Shown piece by piece: positions 15,364-24,900 of a stretch of DNA of 64,000 bases. A program made the position numbers and the translations under genes. The notes under the pieces were generated by a model that saw only the letters and a program-made list of their open reading frames with translations, made no database searches and had not been told where the DNA came from. The stretch comes from Kitasatospora setae KM-6054 (GTDB lineage Bacteria; Actinomycetota; Actinomycetes; Streptomycetales; Streptomycetaceae), in contig NC_016109.1 of assembly GCF_000269985.1 (NCBI RefSeq), positions 4,588,001 through 4,652,000 of the forward strand, in the 5' to 3' direction. The stretch's first letter is position 1, and every line of letters begins with the position of its first letter.

Positions 15364-15415
15364 TGTGGGTGCATTCCCGCCCGAGAGGAGGGAAGGGGGG
15401 AGGGGGAGGGAGGGG

Positions 15416-15907
15416 TCAGCCGTACATGCGGCGCATGGTGAAGTCCACCATCTGCTCGACCGCGCGGGCGTCGAACACCATCCGGTGCTCGCCCTCCATG
15501 TCCAGGGCGAAGCCGTAGCCGGTGGGCAGCAGGTCGAGGATCTCGGCGCCGGTCACCGAGAAGTGCTTGGACTCCTTGCCGGCGTACCGCTTCAGCTCCT
15601 TGAGCGAGCTGAACATCGGGATCACCGGCGTCGGGGTGTTGTGCAGGGCCAGGAAGCCGGGGCGGTCGCCGCGCGGGCAGTAGACCTTGGAGGTGATGAA
15701 GATGGCCTGGAAGTCCTCGACCGGCATCGCGCCGGTGGTGAAGGCGCGCACCGCGTCGGCGAGCGAGGGCGGCGAGGGTTCGGGGTAGAGCGACTGCTGG
15801 GCGGCCTGCGGGTCGCCGTACCCGGGGCCGGGCATGCCGGACATCCCCTGCTGCATCTGCTGCTGCTGGTAGGGGTCCTGGTAGGCGCTCTGCTCGTAGC
15901 CGTACAC
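15416..15907 (-). CDS. SseB-family protein
   Basis: This 163-residue protein has a Gln/Tyr/Pro-rich N-terminus (residues 1-45, with YQQQQMQQGMSGMPGPGYG). An SseB-like domain with AVRAFTTGAMPVEDFQAIFITSKVYCPRG and IPMFSSLKELKRYAG follows. SseB-like domains occur in many actinomycete proteins whose role is unclear. The start is a GTG with a weak ribosome binding site; a downstream start is possible. It stands alone between pirin and the divergent acyl-CoA dehydrogenase. Confidence 0.75.
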   Translation of the reverse strand: MYGYEQSAYQDPYQQQQMQQGMSGMPGPGYGDPQAAQQSLYPEPSPPSLADAVRAFTTGAMPVEDFQAIFITSKVYCPRGDRPGFLALHNTPTPVIPMFSSLKELKRYAGKESKHFSVTGAEILDLLPTGYGFALDMEGEHRMVFDARAVEQMVDFTMRRMYG

Positions 15908-16120
15908 GGGGACAAGGCTATCGGGCCGCGACCCGCTTGGGGGCGGGTGATCCGCACAATCCCGGGCGGGGCGCCATTGTGGGACGTGACCACGTTCATA
16001 CCCCTGTCACGTCAGGGGGCTTGAACAAGTTACCAACGGGTAGCATCATGGGGCGTACTGGTGGGTAAGCGGTGCGCCGGAAGCGGCCGCCCGTGGAGCA
16101 GACGAACCGGAGAAACGGTC

Positions 16121-17950
16121 ATGGGTCACTACAAGTCCAACCTGCGGGACGTGGAGTTCAACCTCTTCGAGGTGTTCGGCCGCGACCAGGTGTACGGCAC
16201 CGGTCCGTTCGCCGAGATGGACGTCGACACCGCGAAGAACATCCTCAGCGAGATCTCCCGGCTGGCCGAGAACGACCTCGCCGCCTCGTTCGTCGACGCC
16301 GACCGCAACCCGCCGGTGTTCGACCCGGAGACCAACACCGCTCCGATCCCGGAGACCTTCAAGAAGAGCTACCAGACCTTCATGGACGCCGAGTGGTGGC
16401 GCCTGGGCATCCCGGAGGGCATCGGCGGCCAGGTCACCCCGAACTCGCTGGTGTGGGCGTACGCGGAGCAGGTGCTCGGCTCGAACCCGGCGATCTGGAT
16501 GTACTCCTCCGGCCCGGCCTTCGCCGGCGTCGTCTTCGACGAGGGCACCGAGGAGCAGCAGAAGGTCGCCCAGCGGATGGTCGAGCGGCTCTGGGGCGCC
16601 ACCATGGTGCTGACCGAGCCGGACGCGGGCTCCGACGTCGGCGCCGGCCGCACCAAGGCGGTCAAGCAGGAGGACGGCTCCTGGCACATCGAGGGCGTCA
16701 AGCGCTTCATCACCTCGGGCGAGCACGACATGTCCGAGAACATCGTCCACCTGGTGCTGGCCCGCCCCGAGGGCGGCAAGCCGGGCACCAAGGGCCTGGG
16801 CCTGTACATCGTGCCGAAGTACGACTTCGACTGGGAGATCGGCGAGCTCGGCGAGCGCAACGGCGTCTACGCCACCAACGTCGAGCACAAGATGGGCCTC
16901 AAGGCGTCCAACACCTGCGAGATGACCTTCGGCGCCAAGCACCCGGCCAAGGGCTGGCTGCTCGGCGAGACCGTCGACGGCATCCGCCAGATGTTCAAGA
17001 TCATCGAGTTCGCCCGGATGATGGTCGGCACGAAGGCCATCGCCACCCTCTCCACCGGCTACCTGAACGCGCTGGAGTACGCCAAGGAGCGCGTGCAGGG
17101 CGCCGACCTCGCGCAGTTCATGGACAAGACCGCGCCGCGCGTCACCATCACCCACCACCCCGACGTGCGCCGCTCGCTGCTGACCCAGAAGGCGTACGCC
17201 GAGGGCATGCGCGCCCTGGTCCTCTACACCGCCTCGGTGCAGGACGACATGCTGGCCGCCCGCCTGCGCGGCGAGCACGACGCCGCCGCCGAGCGCCTGA
17301 ACGACCTGCTGCTGCCGATCGTGAAGGGTTACGGCTCGGAGCGCTCCTACGAGCAGCTCGCCCAGTCGCTGCAGACCTTCGGCGGCTCCGGCTACCTGCA
17401 GGAGTACCCGATCGAGCAGTACATCCGGGACGCCAAGATCGACACCCTGTACGAGGGCACCACCGCGATCCAGGGCCAGGACTTCTTCTTCCGCAAGATC
17501 GTCAAGGACGGCGGCCAGGCGCTGACCGCCGTCAACGAGCAGATCGGCAAGTTCCTCGCCACCGGCGAGGGCGGCGCCGCGCTGGCCGCCGAGCGCGACC
17601 TGCTGGCCAAGGCCGCGGGCGACCTGGAGGCCATCGTCGGCACCCTGATCGCCGACCTGACCGCGGTCGAGCAGGACCCGAAGAACATGTACAAGGTCGG
17701 CCAGAACACCACCCGCCTGCTGCTGGTCTCCGGCGACGTGGTGGTCGGCTGGCTGCTGCTGCGCCAGGCCGCCGTCGCGCTGGCCAAGCTGGAGGCGGGC
17801 GCTTCCGATAAGGACGTCCCGTTCTACCGGGGCAAGGTCGCCGCCGCGAAGCACTTCGCCCGCACCGTGCTGCCGACCACCGCCGCGCAGCGCCAGATCG
17901 CCGAGAACGTCGACAACGAGCTGATGGAGCTGGCCGAGGAGGCGTTCTGA
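16121..17950 (+). CDS. Acyl-CoA dehydrogenase, FadE5-like
   Basis: This 609-residue flavoenzyme should oxidise acyl-CoA to trans-2-enoyl-CoA in beta-oxidation. It begins MGHYKSNLRDVEFNLFEVFG, very like mycobacterial FadE5 (about 611 residues). It has the family elements ATMVLTEPDAGSDVGAGRTKA and LQTFGGSGYLQEYPIEQYIRDAKI, the FAD-binding region near the C-terminal domain. The ATG at 16121 follows a short leader; the frame is open to 16061, but that part is not conserved-looking. A strong hairpin lies 42 bases downstream. Confidence 0.93.
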   Translation: MGHYKSNLRDVEFNLFEVFGRDQVYGTGPFAEMDVDTAKNILSEISRLAENDLAASFVDADRNPPVFDPETNTAPIPETFKKSYQTFMDAEWWRLGIPEGIGGQVTPNSLVWAYAEQVLGSNPAIWMYSSGPAFAGVVFDEGTEEQQKVAQRMVERLWGATMVLTEPDAGSDVGAGRTKAVKQEDGSWHIEGVKRFITSGEHDMSENIVHLVLARPEGGKPGTKGLGLYIVPKYDFDWEIGELGERNGVYATNVEHKMGLKASNTCEMTFGAKHPAKGWLLGETVDGIRQMFKIIEFARMMVGTKAIATLSTGYLNALEYAKERVQGADLAQFMDKTAPRVTITHHPDVRRSLLTQKAYAEGMRALVLYTASVQDDMLAARLRGEHDAAAERLNDLLLPIVKGYGSERSYEQLAQSLQTFGGSGYLQEYPIEQYIRDAKIDTLYEGTTAIQGQDFFFRKIVKDGGQALTAVNEQIGKFLATGEGGAALAAERDLLAKAAGDLEAIVGTLIADLTAVEQDPKNMYKVGQNTTRLLLVSGDVVVGWLLLRQAAVALAKLEAGASDKDVPFYRGKVAAAKHFARTVLPTTAAQRQIAENVDNELMELAEEAF

Positions 17951-17991
17951 TCCGGCGCGGCCCCCACCGGACCGCCTGACCCACCCTCACC

Positions 17992-18024
17992 CCGCGGGGC
18001 CCGGTACTGCACCGGGCCCCGCGG
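17992..18024 (+). terminator. Terminator after the acyl-CoA dehydrogenase
   Basis: CCGCGGGGCCCGGT and its reverse complement form a 14-bp stem with a 5-base loop. The rest of the 303-bp gap to the next gene holds imperfect short repeats of a GTCGTCCGGG type (about 18050-18110) and presumably the promoter of the aminopeptidase gene. Confidence 0.75.
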
Positions 18025-18253
18025 CGTCGTTCCGGGGCGCCGGCCGGGACGTCGTCCAGAGACGTCGTCCAGGGGTGCCGTCCGGGGCGTCGTCCGGGAG
18101 CGTCCGGGGCCGGTCGGAGGCGTTGTGTAGCGCTCCGTTCACTGTTGTGTCACCGTTGCGGACTTCCGGCGGTCCTGTCCGTGTACGGGCATATGCTCGT
18201 GGTGCGGACCCGCAACCCCACCAGGCCCGCCCCGCCCTCTACCCAGGAGCAAA

Positions 18254-19555
18254 ATGTCGACCGCCGCCCGAACGGCCCACTTCGACCGGAAGCACACGGA
18301 CGACCTCGTCGCCTTCCTGGCCGCCTCCCCGTCCCCGTACCACGCGGTGGCGAGCGCGGCCGAGCGGCTGGAACGGGTCGGCTTCCGGCGGGTCAGCGAG
18401 ACGGACGCCTGGGACGGCGGCAGCGGCGGCCGCTACCTGGTGCGCGGCGGCGCCCTGATCGCCTGGTACGTGCCGGAGAACGCCACCGCGGCGACCCCGT
18501 ACCGGGTGGTCGGCACCCACACCGACTCGCCGAACCTGCGGGTCAAGCCGGTGCCCGACACCAGCTCGGCCGGCTGGCGGCAGGTCGCGGTGGAGATCTA
18601 CGGCGGCGTCCCGCTCAACACCTGGCTGGACCGGGACCTCGGGCTCTCCGGCCGGCTCGTGCTGCGCGACGGCACCACCCGGCTGGTGCGGCTGGACGAG
18701 CCGCTGCTGCGCGTCCCGCAGCTGGCCATCCACCTCGACCGCGGGGTCAACGACGGCCTCAAGCTCGACCGCCAGCGCCACCTGACGCCGATCTGGGGAA
18801 TCGGCGGCACCACCGAGGGCGCGCTGCTGGAGTACGTCGCCGAGCGGGCCGGGCTGGCCGCCGCCGACGTCACGGGCTGGGACCTGATGGCGCACGACGT
18901 GCAGCCGCCCGCCTACCTGGGCCGCGACCGCGAGCTGCTGGCCGGCCCGCGGCTGGACAACCAGCTGTCGGTGCACGCCGCCGCCGCCGCGCTGGCCGCC
19001 GTCGCCGAGGCCGGCGGCGAGCTGCCGTACGTCCCGGTGCTGGCCGCGTTCGACCACGAGGAGACCGGCAGCGAGTCCGACACCGGCGCGCAGAGCCCGC
19101 TGCTCGGCAACGTGCTGGAGCGCTCCTGCCACGCCCGCGGCGGCACCCTGGAGGACCGCGCCCGCGCGCTGGCCGGCACCGTCTGCCTCTCCTCCGACAT
19201 GGGCCACGCCGTGCACCCCAACTACAGCGAGCGGCACGAGCCCGGCCACCACCCGATGCCCAACGGCGGCCCGATCCTCAAGGTCAACGTCAACAACCGG
19301 TACGCCACCGACGGCATCGGCCGGGCGGTGTTCGCCGCCGCCTGCGAGAAGGCCGGCGTGCCGTGGCAGACCTTCGTCTCCAACAACGCGATGCCCTGCG
19401 GCACCACGATCGGCCCGATCACCGCGGCCCGGCTCGGCATCACCACCGTCGACTGCGGCATCGCCGCGCTGTCCATGCACTCCGCCCGCGAGCTGTGCGG
19501 CGCCGAGGACCCGCACTACCTGGCGAGCGCGATCAAGGCGTTCCTGGAGGGCTGA
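18254..19555 (+). CDS. M18 family aminopeptidase
   Basis: This 433-residue cytosolic metallopeptidase removes N-terminal residues, with acidic ones preferred in studied members. Family motifs are VVGTHTDSPNLRVKP (zinc His), DNQLSVHAAAAAL, FDHEETGSESDTGAQSP (catalytic Glu pair), SSDMGHAVHPNY and SMHSARELCG (C-terminal zinc His). Its length is usual for M18 enzymes. An AGGAGC site precedes the ATG. It stands between a terminator and the convergent thioredoxin/NHL gene. Confidence 0.95.
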   Translation: MSTAARTAHFDRKHTDDLVAFLAASPSPYHAVASAAERLERVGFRRVSETDAWDGGSGGRYLVRGGALIAWYVPENATAATPYRVVGTHTDSPNLRVKPVPDTSSAGWRQVAVEIYGGVPLNTWLDRDLGLSGRLVLRDGTTRLVRLDEPLLRVPQLAIHLDRGVNDGLKLDRQRHLTPIWGIGGTTEGALLEYVAERAGLAAADVTGWDLMAHDVQPPAYLGRDRELLAGPRLDNQLSVHAAAAALAAVAEAGGELPYVPVLAAFDHEETGSESDTGAQSPLLGNVLERSCHARGGTLEDRARALAGTVCLSSDMGHAVHPNYSERHEPGHHPMPNGGPILKVNVNNRYATDGIGRAVFAAACEKAGVPWQTFVSNNAMPCGTTIGPITAARLGITTVDCGIAALSMHSARELCGAEDPHYLASAIKAFLEG

Positions 19556-19597
19556 GCCGGGGCGCACGGGGGCGGGCCCGCCCCCGTACGCGCGCCG

Positions 19598-21424
19598 TCA
19601 CTCCATCCCGGCCAGCACCAGCGGCAGCCGGCTCGCGCCGCCCGGCACCAGCCGCACCGGCACGCCCCAGTCCTGCTGGTGCACGTGGCAGGCCGGGTAC
19701 TCGACCGCCGGGTCGTCGTCGCAGGACGCCGCCATCGCCGAGACGTGCAGCACGCCCTCGGCGACCTCGCCGGAGAGCACCAGCTCGCGGCTCAGCGCGC
19801 TGTCCGCGCCCGCGCCGGAGACCAGCAGCTCCGGCGGCGTCGAGCTGACCAGCAGCCGGGTCGACGGGCCGTAGCGCTCGTCCAGCTTCTGGCCGTTCGG
19901 CGCGGAGAACACCACGTCCAGCCGGAGCGCGCCGGGCGCGACCTCGGTCGCGGCCCGCCGGGTGCGGTGCGCGACCGCCTCCACCCGGACCGCCTCCTCG
20001 GGCAGCCGCAGCCGGGTCAGCCGGTGCCGGGCCGACTCCACCACCACGATGTCGCCGTCCACCACCACCGCGCCGGACGGCTCGCGCAGGTCGGTGGCCA
20101 GCGTGCTGACCTCGCCGGCCGCCGGGTCGTAGCGGCGCAGCGCCTGGTTGTACGTGTCGCTGACCGCCACCGAGCCGTCCGGCAGCACGGTCACCCCCAG
20201 CGGGTGCTGCAGCAGCGCCTGGCCGGCCGCGCCGTCGCGGTGCCCGAAGTCGAACAGGCCGGTGCCGACGGCGGTGCGCACCTCGTGGGTTCCACGTGAA
20301 ACCCAGCGCAGCGCGGAGGTCTCCGAGTCGGCCACCCACAGCCGCTCGCCGTCCGCGGACACCGCCAGGCCGGACGGCTGGGCGAACCACGCCTCGCCGG
20401 GCGGGCCGTCGACCAGGCCCTCGTTGGTGGTGCCGGCCGCGACCCGGACGGTGCCCGCCACCGGGTCGAACGCCCACAGCTGGTGCACGCCCGCCATCGC
20501 GATCCACACCTCGCCGTCGAAGAACGCGACGTCCCACGGCGAGGACAGGTCCACCCCGAGCGCCGGACCGGCCGTCGGCGAACCCTGCCACCACTGCTTC
20601 CCGGTGCCCGCCAGCGTGGTCACCGAGCCGTCCGCCAGCCGCACCCCGCGCAGCGCGTGGTTCACCGTGTCGGCCACCACCACGTCGTAGCCCAGCTCCG
20701 GCGCCAGCCCGGCCGGGACCAGCGCGAGGCCCTGCGGCTCGCTGAACCGCGGCTCCGGGCCGTCCACCAGCCCGCGCACGCCGTCGCCGATCCGCCGCAG
20801 CACCGTCTCGCCGTCCGCGTCCAGCTCCACCAGCGCGTGGTGCCCCGAGTCCGCGACCAGGTAGTGCCCGTCCGGCAGCAGCACCGCCTTCCCCGGGAAC
20901 CGCAGGTCACCCGCGGCCGGCTCGGGCGCCACGTACGGCCCGTCGCCGCGCCGCAGCGTGCCCTTCGCCGCGTGCTCGGCCTCCAGCTCCTCCACCAGCT
21001 TCGCGATCGCGTGCGCGTGCCCCTCCCCGGCGTGCTGCGCGACCACGTACCCCTCCGGGTCGATCACCACCAGCGTCGGCCAGGCCCGCACCGCGTACTG
21101 CTTCCACGTCACCAGCTCCGGATCGTCCAGCACCGGGTGGTGCACCTCGTACCGGGCCACCGCGTCGACCACCGCCCGGTGGTCGGCCTCGTGGACGAAC
21201 TTCGGCGAGTGCACGCCGACGATCACCACGGTGTCCCGGTGCTTCTCCTCCAACTCCCGGAGCTCGTCCAGGACGTGAAGGCAGTTGACGCAGCAGAAAG
21301 TCCAGAAGTCCGCGATCACGATCTTGCCGCGGAAGTCCACCAGCGACAGGTCCTTGCCGCCGGTGTTCAGCCATCCGCCCTTGCCGACCAGTTCGGGGGC
21401 CCGGACGCGTGCACGAGAAGTCAT
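19598..21424 (-). CDS. Thioredoxin-fold protein with NHL repeat propeller
   Basis: This 608-residue protein has an N-terminal thioredoxin/TlpA-like domain (FRGKIVIADFWTFCCVNCLHVLDEL, with a CCVNC active-site motif). An NHL-type beta-propeller follows, shown by repeats such as YLVADSGHHALVELDADG, VADTVNHALRGVRLADG, VADSETSALRWV and VSDTYNQALRRYD. The proteins are known as NHL-domain thioredoxins (NHLRC2-like); the physiological role is unclear. No signal peptide is evident, so it is likely cytosolic. The ATG at 21424 lies just before the region of disturbed frames. Confidence 0.9.
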   Translation of the reverse strand: MTSRARVRAPELVGKGGWLNTGGKDLSLVDFRGKIVIADFWTFCCVNCLHVLDELRELEEKHRDTVVIVGVHSPKFVHEADHRAVVDAVARYEVHHPVLDDPELVTWKQYAVRAWPTLVVIDPEGYVVAQHAGEGHAHAIAKLVEELEAEHAAKGTLRRGDGPYVAPEPAAGDLRFPGKAVLLPDGHYLVADSGHHALVELDADGETVLRRIGDGVRGLVDGPEPRFSEPQGLALVPAGLAPELGYDVVVADTVNHALRGVRLADGSVTTLAGTGKQWWQGSPTAGPALGVDLSSPWDVAFFDGEVWIAMAGVHQLWAFDPVAGTVRVAAGTTNEGLVDGPPGEAWFAQPSGLAVSADGERLWVADSETSALRWVSRGTHEVRTAVGTGLFDFGHRDGAAGQALLQHPLGVTVLPDGSVAVSDTYNQALRRYDPAAGEVSTLATDLREPSGAVVVDGDIVVVESARHRLTRLRLPEEAVRVEAVAHRTRRAATEVAPGALRLDVVFSAPNGQKLDERYGPSTRLLVSSTPPELLVSGAGADSALSRELVLSGEVAEGVLHVSAMAASCDDDPAVEYPACHVHQQDWGVPVRLVPGGASRLPLVLAGME

Positions 21425-21588
21425 GGTCCTATCCAACCCCACGACCCGGACCGGGATTCCGGGCAGAGCGGGTGAACGCGATCGGCTACGGCTCCGGGGC
21501 GCTGATCGCCGGGGAGAAGGGCGCGGACTCCGGCCCCGGGCCGGAAAGGGCTGTCGGCGCGGGCGTCGTTCTGGCACGAGCCCCCGTC

Positions 21589-22681
21589 GTGGACGATGCA
21601 CTGAGACGGCGCCGGCAACGGAGCGGCCGGAGGTACGGGACGGTCGCGGCGGCGGCGGTGCTGGGGCTGGCCTGCTGGGACCCGCGGGACGGGCGGATCG
21701 GTTGGGGGTTCAACGCCGGGTTGCTGGCCGGGCCGGTCGCGGCGGGCCTGCTCTGGGCGGCCTACCTGCTCGGGCCCGGACGGCGGGCCGGACTGCGGGT
21801 CGGCGGCTGGACGTTCGGGGCCGGCGCCCCGCTGCGCTCCTCGCGGCGGGTGCACGGCGGCTGGCAGCTGCGCCGCTTCCCGCTGCCGCTGGTGCGGCCG
21901 CTCGGCGTCAGCCGGGAGGCACCCGCGGACGGGCGCGGCCTGCTGCCGGGCCTGTCGGCGTACTGCGCGGTCGTCCTGCTCGGCGCGGGGCTGCTCGCAC
22001 TCACGGGCGGGGACTTCGGCCGGGCCGCCGCGATGGTCTGCCTGCTGGCAGCGGCGGGCCACGTGGTGCTGCTGCTCGGACACCAGGCGACGCCCGCGGC
22101 CGCCGCGCCCGCCCCCGCGCTGCTGGAGGTGACCGAGGCGGTGCAGCGCGACGTCGCCGAGGCCCGCCGGCTGCTGGACGCGCTGCCGCCCGGGCTCGAC
22201 AGCCGGGACGTCCGGATGGCCGTGCTGATCGCCGAGGGCCGGTACCGCGAGACCGCCGAACTCGCCGCTGAGGTGGCCGCCGCCGGCGACGGCACCGCCG
22301 TCCTGGTCCACGCCCGGGCGCTCGCCTACCTGGACGAGACCGGCGCCGCCGACGACGCCGACCGCGCGGCCTTCCACGCCCGGTACGCCGCCGCCCGCCG
22401 GCTGCCGCGCGCGCACCGGACCGGCAGCGACCTGGAGGCTCTGCGCGAACTCGCCCTGGGCCAGGGCGGGTTGGCGATCGACGAGGCCCGCTCGGCGGCC
22501 GCCGTCGGCAGCTTCCCGCTGCGCTGCGGCATGGCGTACGCGACCCTGGCGCTGGCCCTGCACCGGGCCGGCCGCCCCGAGGAGGCCCGTGCCGCGCTGG
22601 CCGCGGCCCGCGAGGCCGGCCCGGCCACCGCCCGGCTGGAGTTCCTGACCGGGCTGATCGGCGCCCCCGGCGACGGCCTGA
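21589..22681 (+). CDS. Hypothetical membrane protein with helical repeats; 3' end uncertain
   Basis: The frame encodes four likely membrane spans (around YGTVAAAAVLGLACW, GLLAGPVAAGLLWAAYLL, YCAVVLLGAGLLAL and AAMVCLLAAAGHVVLLLG). A soluble alpha-helical, TPR-like part of about 200 residues follows. I start it at GTG 21589. In the given sequence this frame has no stop until 23802, inside the kinase gene. A TGA at 22679-22681 in the next frame would end it naturally if one base of the C-run near 22663-22668 were absent. I end it there as the likely true end. The function is unknown. Confidence 0.5.
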
Positions 22682-22685
22682 GCGT

Positions 22686-23025
22686 TCAGCCCGCCGCCTC
22701 CGCCGCGCAGGCGCGGACCAGCGCCAGGGCCGCGTCCAGCCGTGCGTGCTCCGCGGCGTCCAGCATCGGGTCGGCGGCGCGGCGGGCCCGGGCGGCGGCG
22801 AGGTGGTGCGCGGCGAGCGGGGGCAGGTCGCGCAGCAGCGGGACGAGCAGGGCCGGGCCGGGCGGCGCCGCGCGGCGGCACGGCGTGCAGGCGGTTCAGC
22901 AGGTCGGCGAGCATCCGCCCGGCCGCCTCCGGGGTGAGCTCCCCGGCGGTGACGGCCCGCGCCGCCCGGAAAACCGGGTGCCCGCCGAGCCGCGCCCGCG
23001 TGACAATGGCGGAATGATCGCACAC
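22686..23025 (-). pseudogene. Small gene with an apparent frameshift
   Basis: On the minus strand a protein-like N-terminal part (ARLGGHPVFRAARAVTAGELTPEAAGRM, then LADLLNRLHAVPPR) shifts by one base into a second frame. That frame reads GPALLVPLLRDLPPLAAHHLAAARARRAADP and ends ACAAEAAG before a stop at 22686. Neither frame alone makes a sensible protein. One surplus base in the GC-rich stretch near 22865-22885 would explain it, as a real mutation or a sequencing error. I do not recognise the family. Confidence 0.45.
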
Positions 23026-23802
23026 GCCCCCGAGGGCGACACCGAGATCCCGGCCGCCGTCGTCGAGTTGGCGGTCGGCGAGCCGATCGCCGCGGTGTGG
23101 CGCAACGAGCTGAAGGGCGTGACCTTCCGGCTCGGCGACGGGCCGGGGCGCCGGTTCGCGAAGTGGGCGCCGGCCGGCAGCGGGGTCGACCTCGCGGTCG
23201 AGGCGGAACGGACGCGCTGGGCCCGGCCGTTCACCGCCGTCCCGGAGGTGCTGGGGCTGGGCGGCGACGAGCACGGCAGCTGGCTGCTGACGGCTGGGCT
23301 GCCGGGGCGTTCCGCCGTCGAGCCCGAGCTGCGGGCCGACCCGGAGACCGCGGTCCGGGCGATCGGCGAGGGCCTGCGGGCCCTGCACGAGGCGCTGCCG
23401 GTCGCCGACTGCCCGTACGAGTGGTCCACCGCGGAGCGTGTCGCCCGGGCCGCCGAGCTGCGCCGCCCCCCGGAGGAGTGGTACCCGGCGCTGCGCCACC
23501 ACGGCACGGTGGAGCGGGCACTGGCCGTGCTGGCCGACCCGCCGCCGGTGGACCGCGCGGTGGTCTGCCACGGCGACCCGTGCGCGCCCAACACCCTGGT
23601 CGGCGACGACGGCCGCCCGTCCGGGCACGTCGACCTGGGCGCGCTGGGCGTCGCCGACCGCTGGGCGGACCTCGCGGTGGCGTCCTGGAGCACGGTGTGG
23701 AACTACGGCCCCGGCTGGGAGCTCCCGCTGCTGGCGGCGTACGGCGTCGAGCCGGACGCCGAACGGCTCGACTACTACCGCCTGTTGTGGGACTTGTCGT
23801 AG
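23014..23802 (+). CDS. APH-like aminoglycoside/small-molecule kinase
   Basis: This 262-residue protein resembles aminoglycoside 3'-phosphotransferases. The catalytic loop is VVCHGDPCAPNTLVGDDG (HGDxxxxN), followed by SGHVDLGALGVADRWADLAVA (the metal-binding Asp). FRLGDGPGRRFAKWAP provides the ATP-binding lysine region. It would phosphorylate a hydroxyl of an aminoglycoside or another small molecule. Chromosomal homologues are common in Streptomyces, so resistance is not proven. The same frame is open far upstream, but the ATG at 23014 gives the normal family length. Confidence 0.85.
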   Translation: MIAHAPEGDTEIPAAVVELAVGEPIAAVWRNELKGVTFRLGDGPGRRFAKWAPAGSGVDLAVEAERTRWARPFTAVPEVLGLGGDEHGSWLLTAGLPGRSAVEPELRADPETAVRAIGEGLRALHEALPVADCPYEWSTAERVARAAELRRPPEEWYPALRHHGTVERALAVLADPPPVDRAVVCHGDPCAPNTLVGDDGRPSGHVDLGALGVADRWADLAVASWSTVWNYGPGWELPLLAAYGVEPDAERLDYYRLLWDLS

Positions 23803-23874
23803 CCGCCGGTGGCACCATGTCCGGTGCCGCCCGACGACGGGCCGGCGGGCACCACCGGACGAGGAGTCGGGGAC

Positions 23875-24366
23875 ATGGGTCGGAAGTTCGTGGTCAAGGA
23901 GCGCCTCTTCGCGGTCGGTGACGACTACTGGGTCGAGGACGAGCACGGCGAGAAGGCGTTCCTGGTGGACGGCAAGGTGCTGCGGCTGCGCGACACCTTC
24001 GAACTGCGGGACACCGAGGGCAACACGGTCGCCACCATCCGGGAGAAGGTGCTGACCGTCCGCGACGCGATGAAGATCGAGAACGCGGACGGGGACGTGG
24101 TCGCGACCGTCCGCAAGAAGCTGTTCACCCCGTTCCACGACAAGTACCACGTGGAGCTGGCGGACGGCGGCGAGTACGAGGTGCACGGCGACCTGCTCGA
24201 CAAGGAGTACACCGTCAAGGGCGACGGCCACCGCCTCGCCGAGGTCTCCCGCAAGTGGTTCCGGATCCGCGACACCTACGGCGTGGAGGTCGAGGACGGC
24301 GCCGACGTCCCGCTGATGATCGCGATCGCGGTCTGCCTGGACCGCCTGGTCGAGCACAACGACTGA
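23875..24366 (+). CDS. LURP-one-related (Tubby-like) protein
   Basis: This 163-residue protein is of the LURP-one/YxjI type. Its beta-strand repeats are visible as KFVVKERLFAVGDDYWVEDEHGEKAF, then LRLRDTFELRDTEGNTVATIREKVL and MKIENADGDVVATVRKKLFTP. The fold resembles scramblase/Tubby domains; the bacterial role is not known. The ATG at 23875 follows GAGGAGTCGGGGAC. It lies 72 bases after the kinase gene and may be cotranscribed with the DUF350 gene downstream. Confidence 0.85.
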   Translation: MGRKFVVKERLFAVGDDYWVEDEHGEKAFLVDGKVLRLRDTFELRDTEGNTVATIREKVLTVRDAMKIENADGDVVATVRKKLFTPFHDKYHVELADGGEYEVHGDLLDKEYTVKGDGHRLAEVSRKWFRIRDTYGVEVEDGADVPLMIAIAVCLDRLVEHND

Positions 24367-24455
24367 GCCCCGCCGGCCGGCCCGTGCGCTATGTTGTGCC
24401 GGTCCTCGGCACGGCGGCGGAGGGCGGACGGGCCGGAGGGGCGGGAGCCGCGGGC

Positions 24456-24878
24456 ATGAACGACATCCTTCACCAGCTGGGGTACGCGGCGGCGTACGGC
24501 GCGGTCGGCCTGGTCCTGCTGCTGCTCGGGGTGCTGCTGGTCGACGCGCTGACGCCCGGCGAGCTGCGCCGGCAGATCTGGGTCGAGCGCAACCGGAACG
24601 CCGCCGTCGTGCTCAGCTCGGCGCTGCTGGCGATCGGCGCGATCGTGTTCACCGCCGTGATGTCGACCTACCAGGACTTCGTCAAGGGCCTGGTCGCGGC
24701 CGCCGTGTTCGGCCTGTTCGGCCTGCTGCTGATGGCGGTGTCGTTCCGGGTGCTCGACCTGGTCACGCCCGGCCGGCTCGGCGAGCTGCTGGTCGACGAC
24801 GAGCCGCACCCGGCGGTCTGGGTGACCGCCTCCACCAACCTGGCGGTCGCCGCGATCGTCTCCGCCGCCATCTACTGA
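24456..24878 (+). CDS. DUF350 membrane protein
   Basis: This 140-residue protein has four likely membrane spans (GAVGLVLLLLGVLLVDAL, AAVVLSSALLAIGAIVFTAV, GLVAAAVFGLFGLLLMAVSF and TNLAVAAIVSAAIY), with a DxLTPG signature after the first span and DLVTPG after the third. This matches DUF350 proteins, which are of unknown function but often sit with LURP-one-like or stress genes, as here. The ATG at 24456 is 90 bases after the previous stop. Confidence 0.85.
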   Translation: MNDILHQLGYAAAYGAVGLVLLLLGVLLVDALTPGELRRQIWVERNRNAAVVLSSALLAIGAIVFTAVMSTYQDFVKGLVAAAVFGLFGLLLMAVSFRVLDLVTPGRLGELLVDDEPHPAVWVTASTNLAVAAIVSAAIY

Positions 24879-24900
24879 CCGCCGGCTGCCGGCGGCCCGC

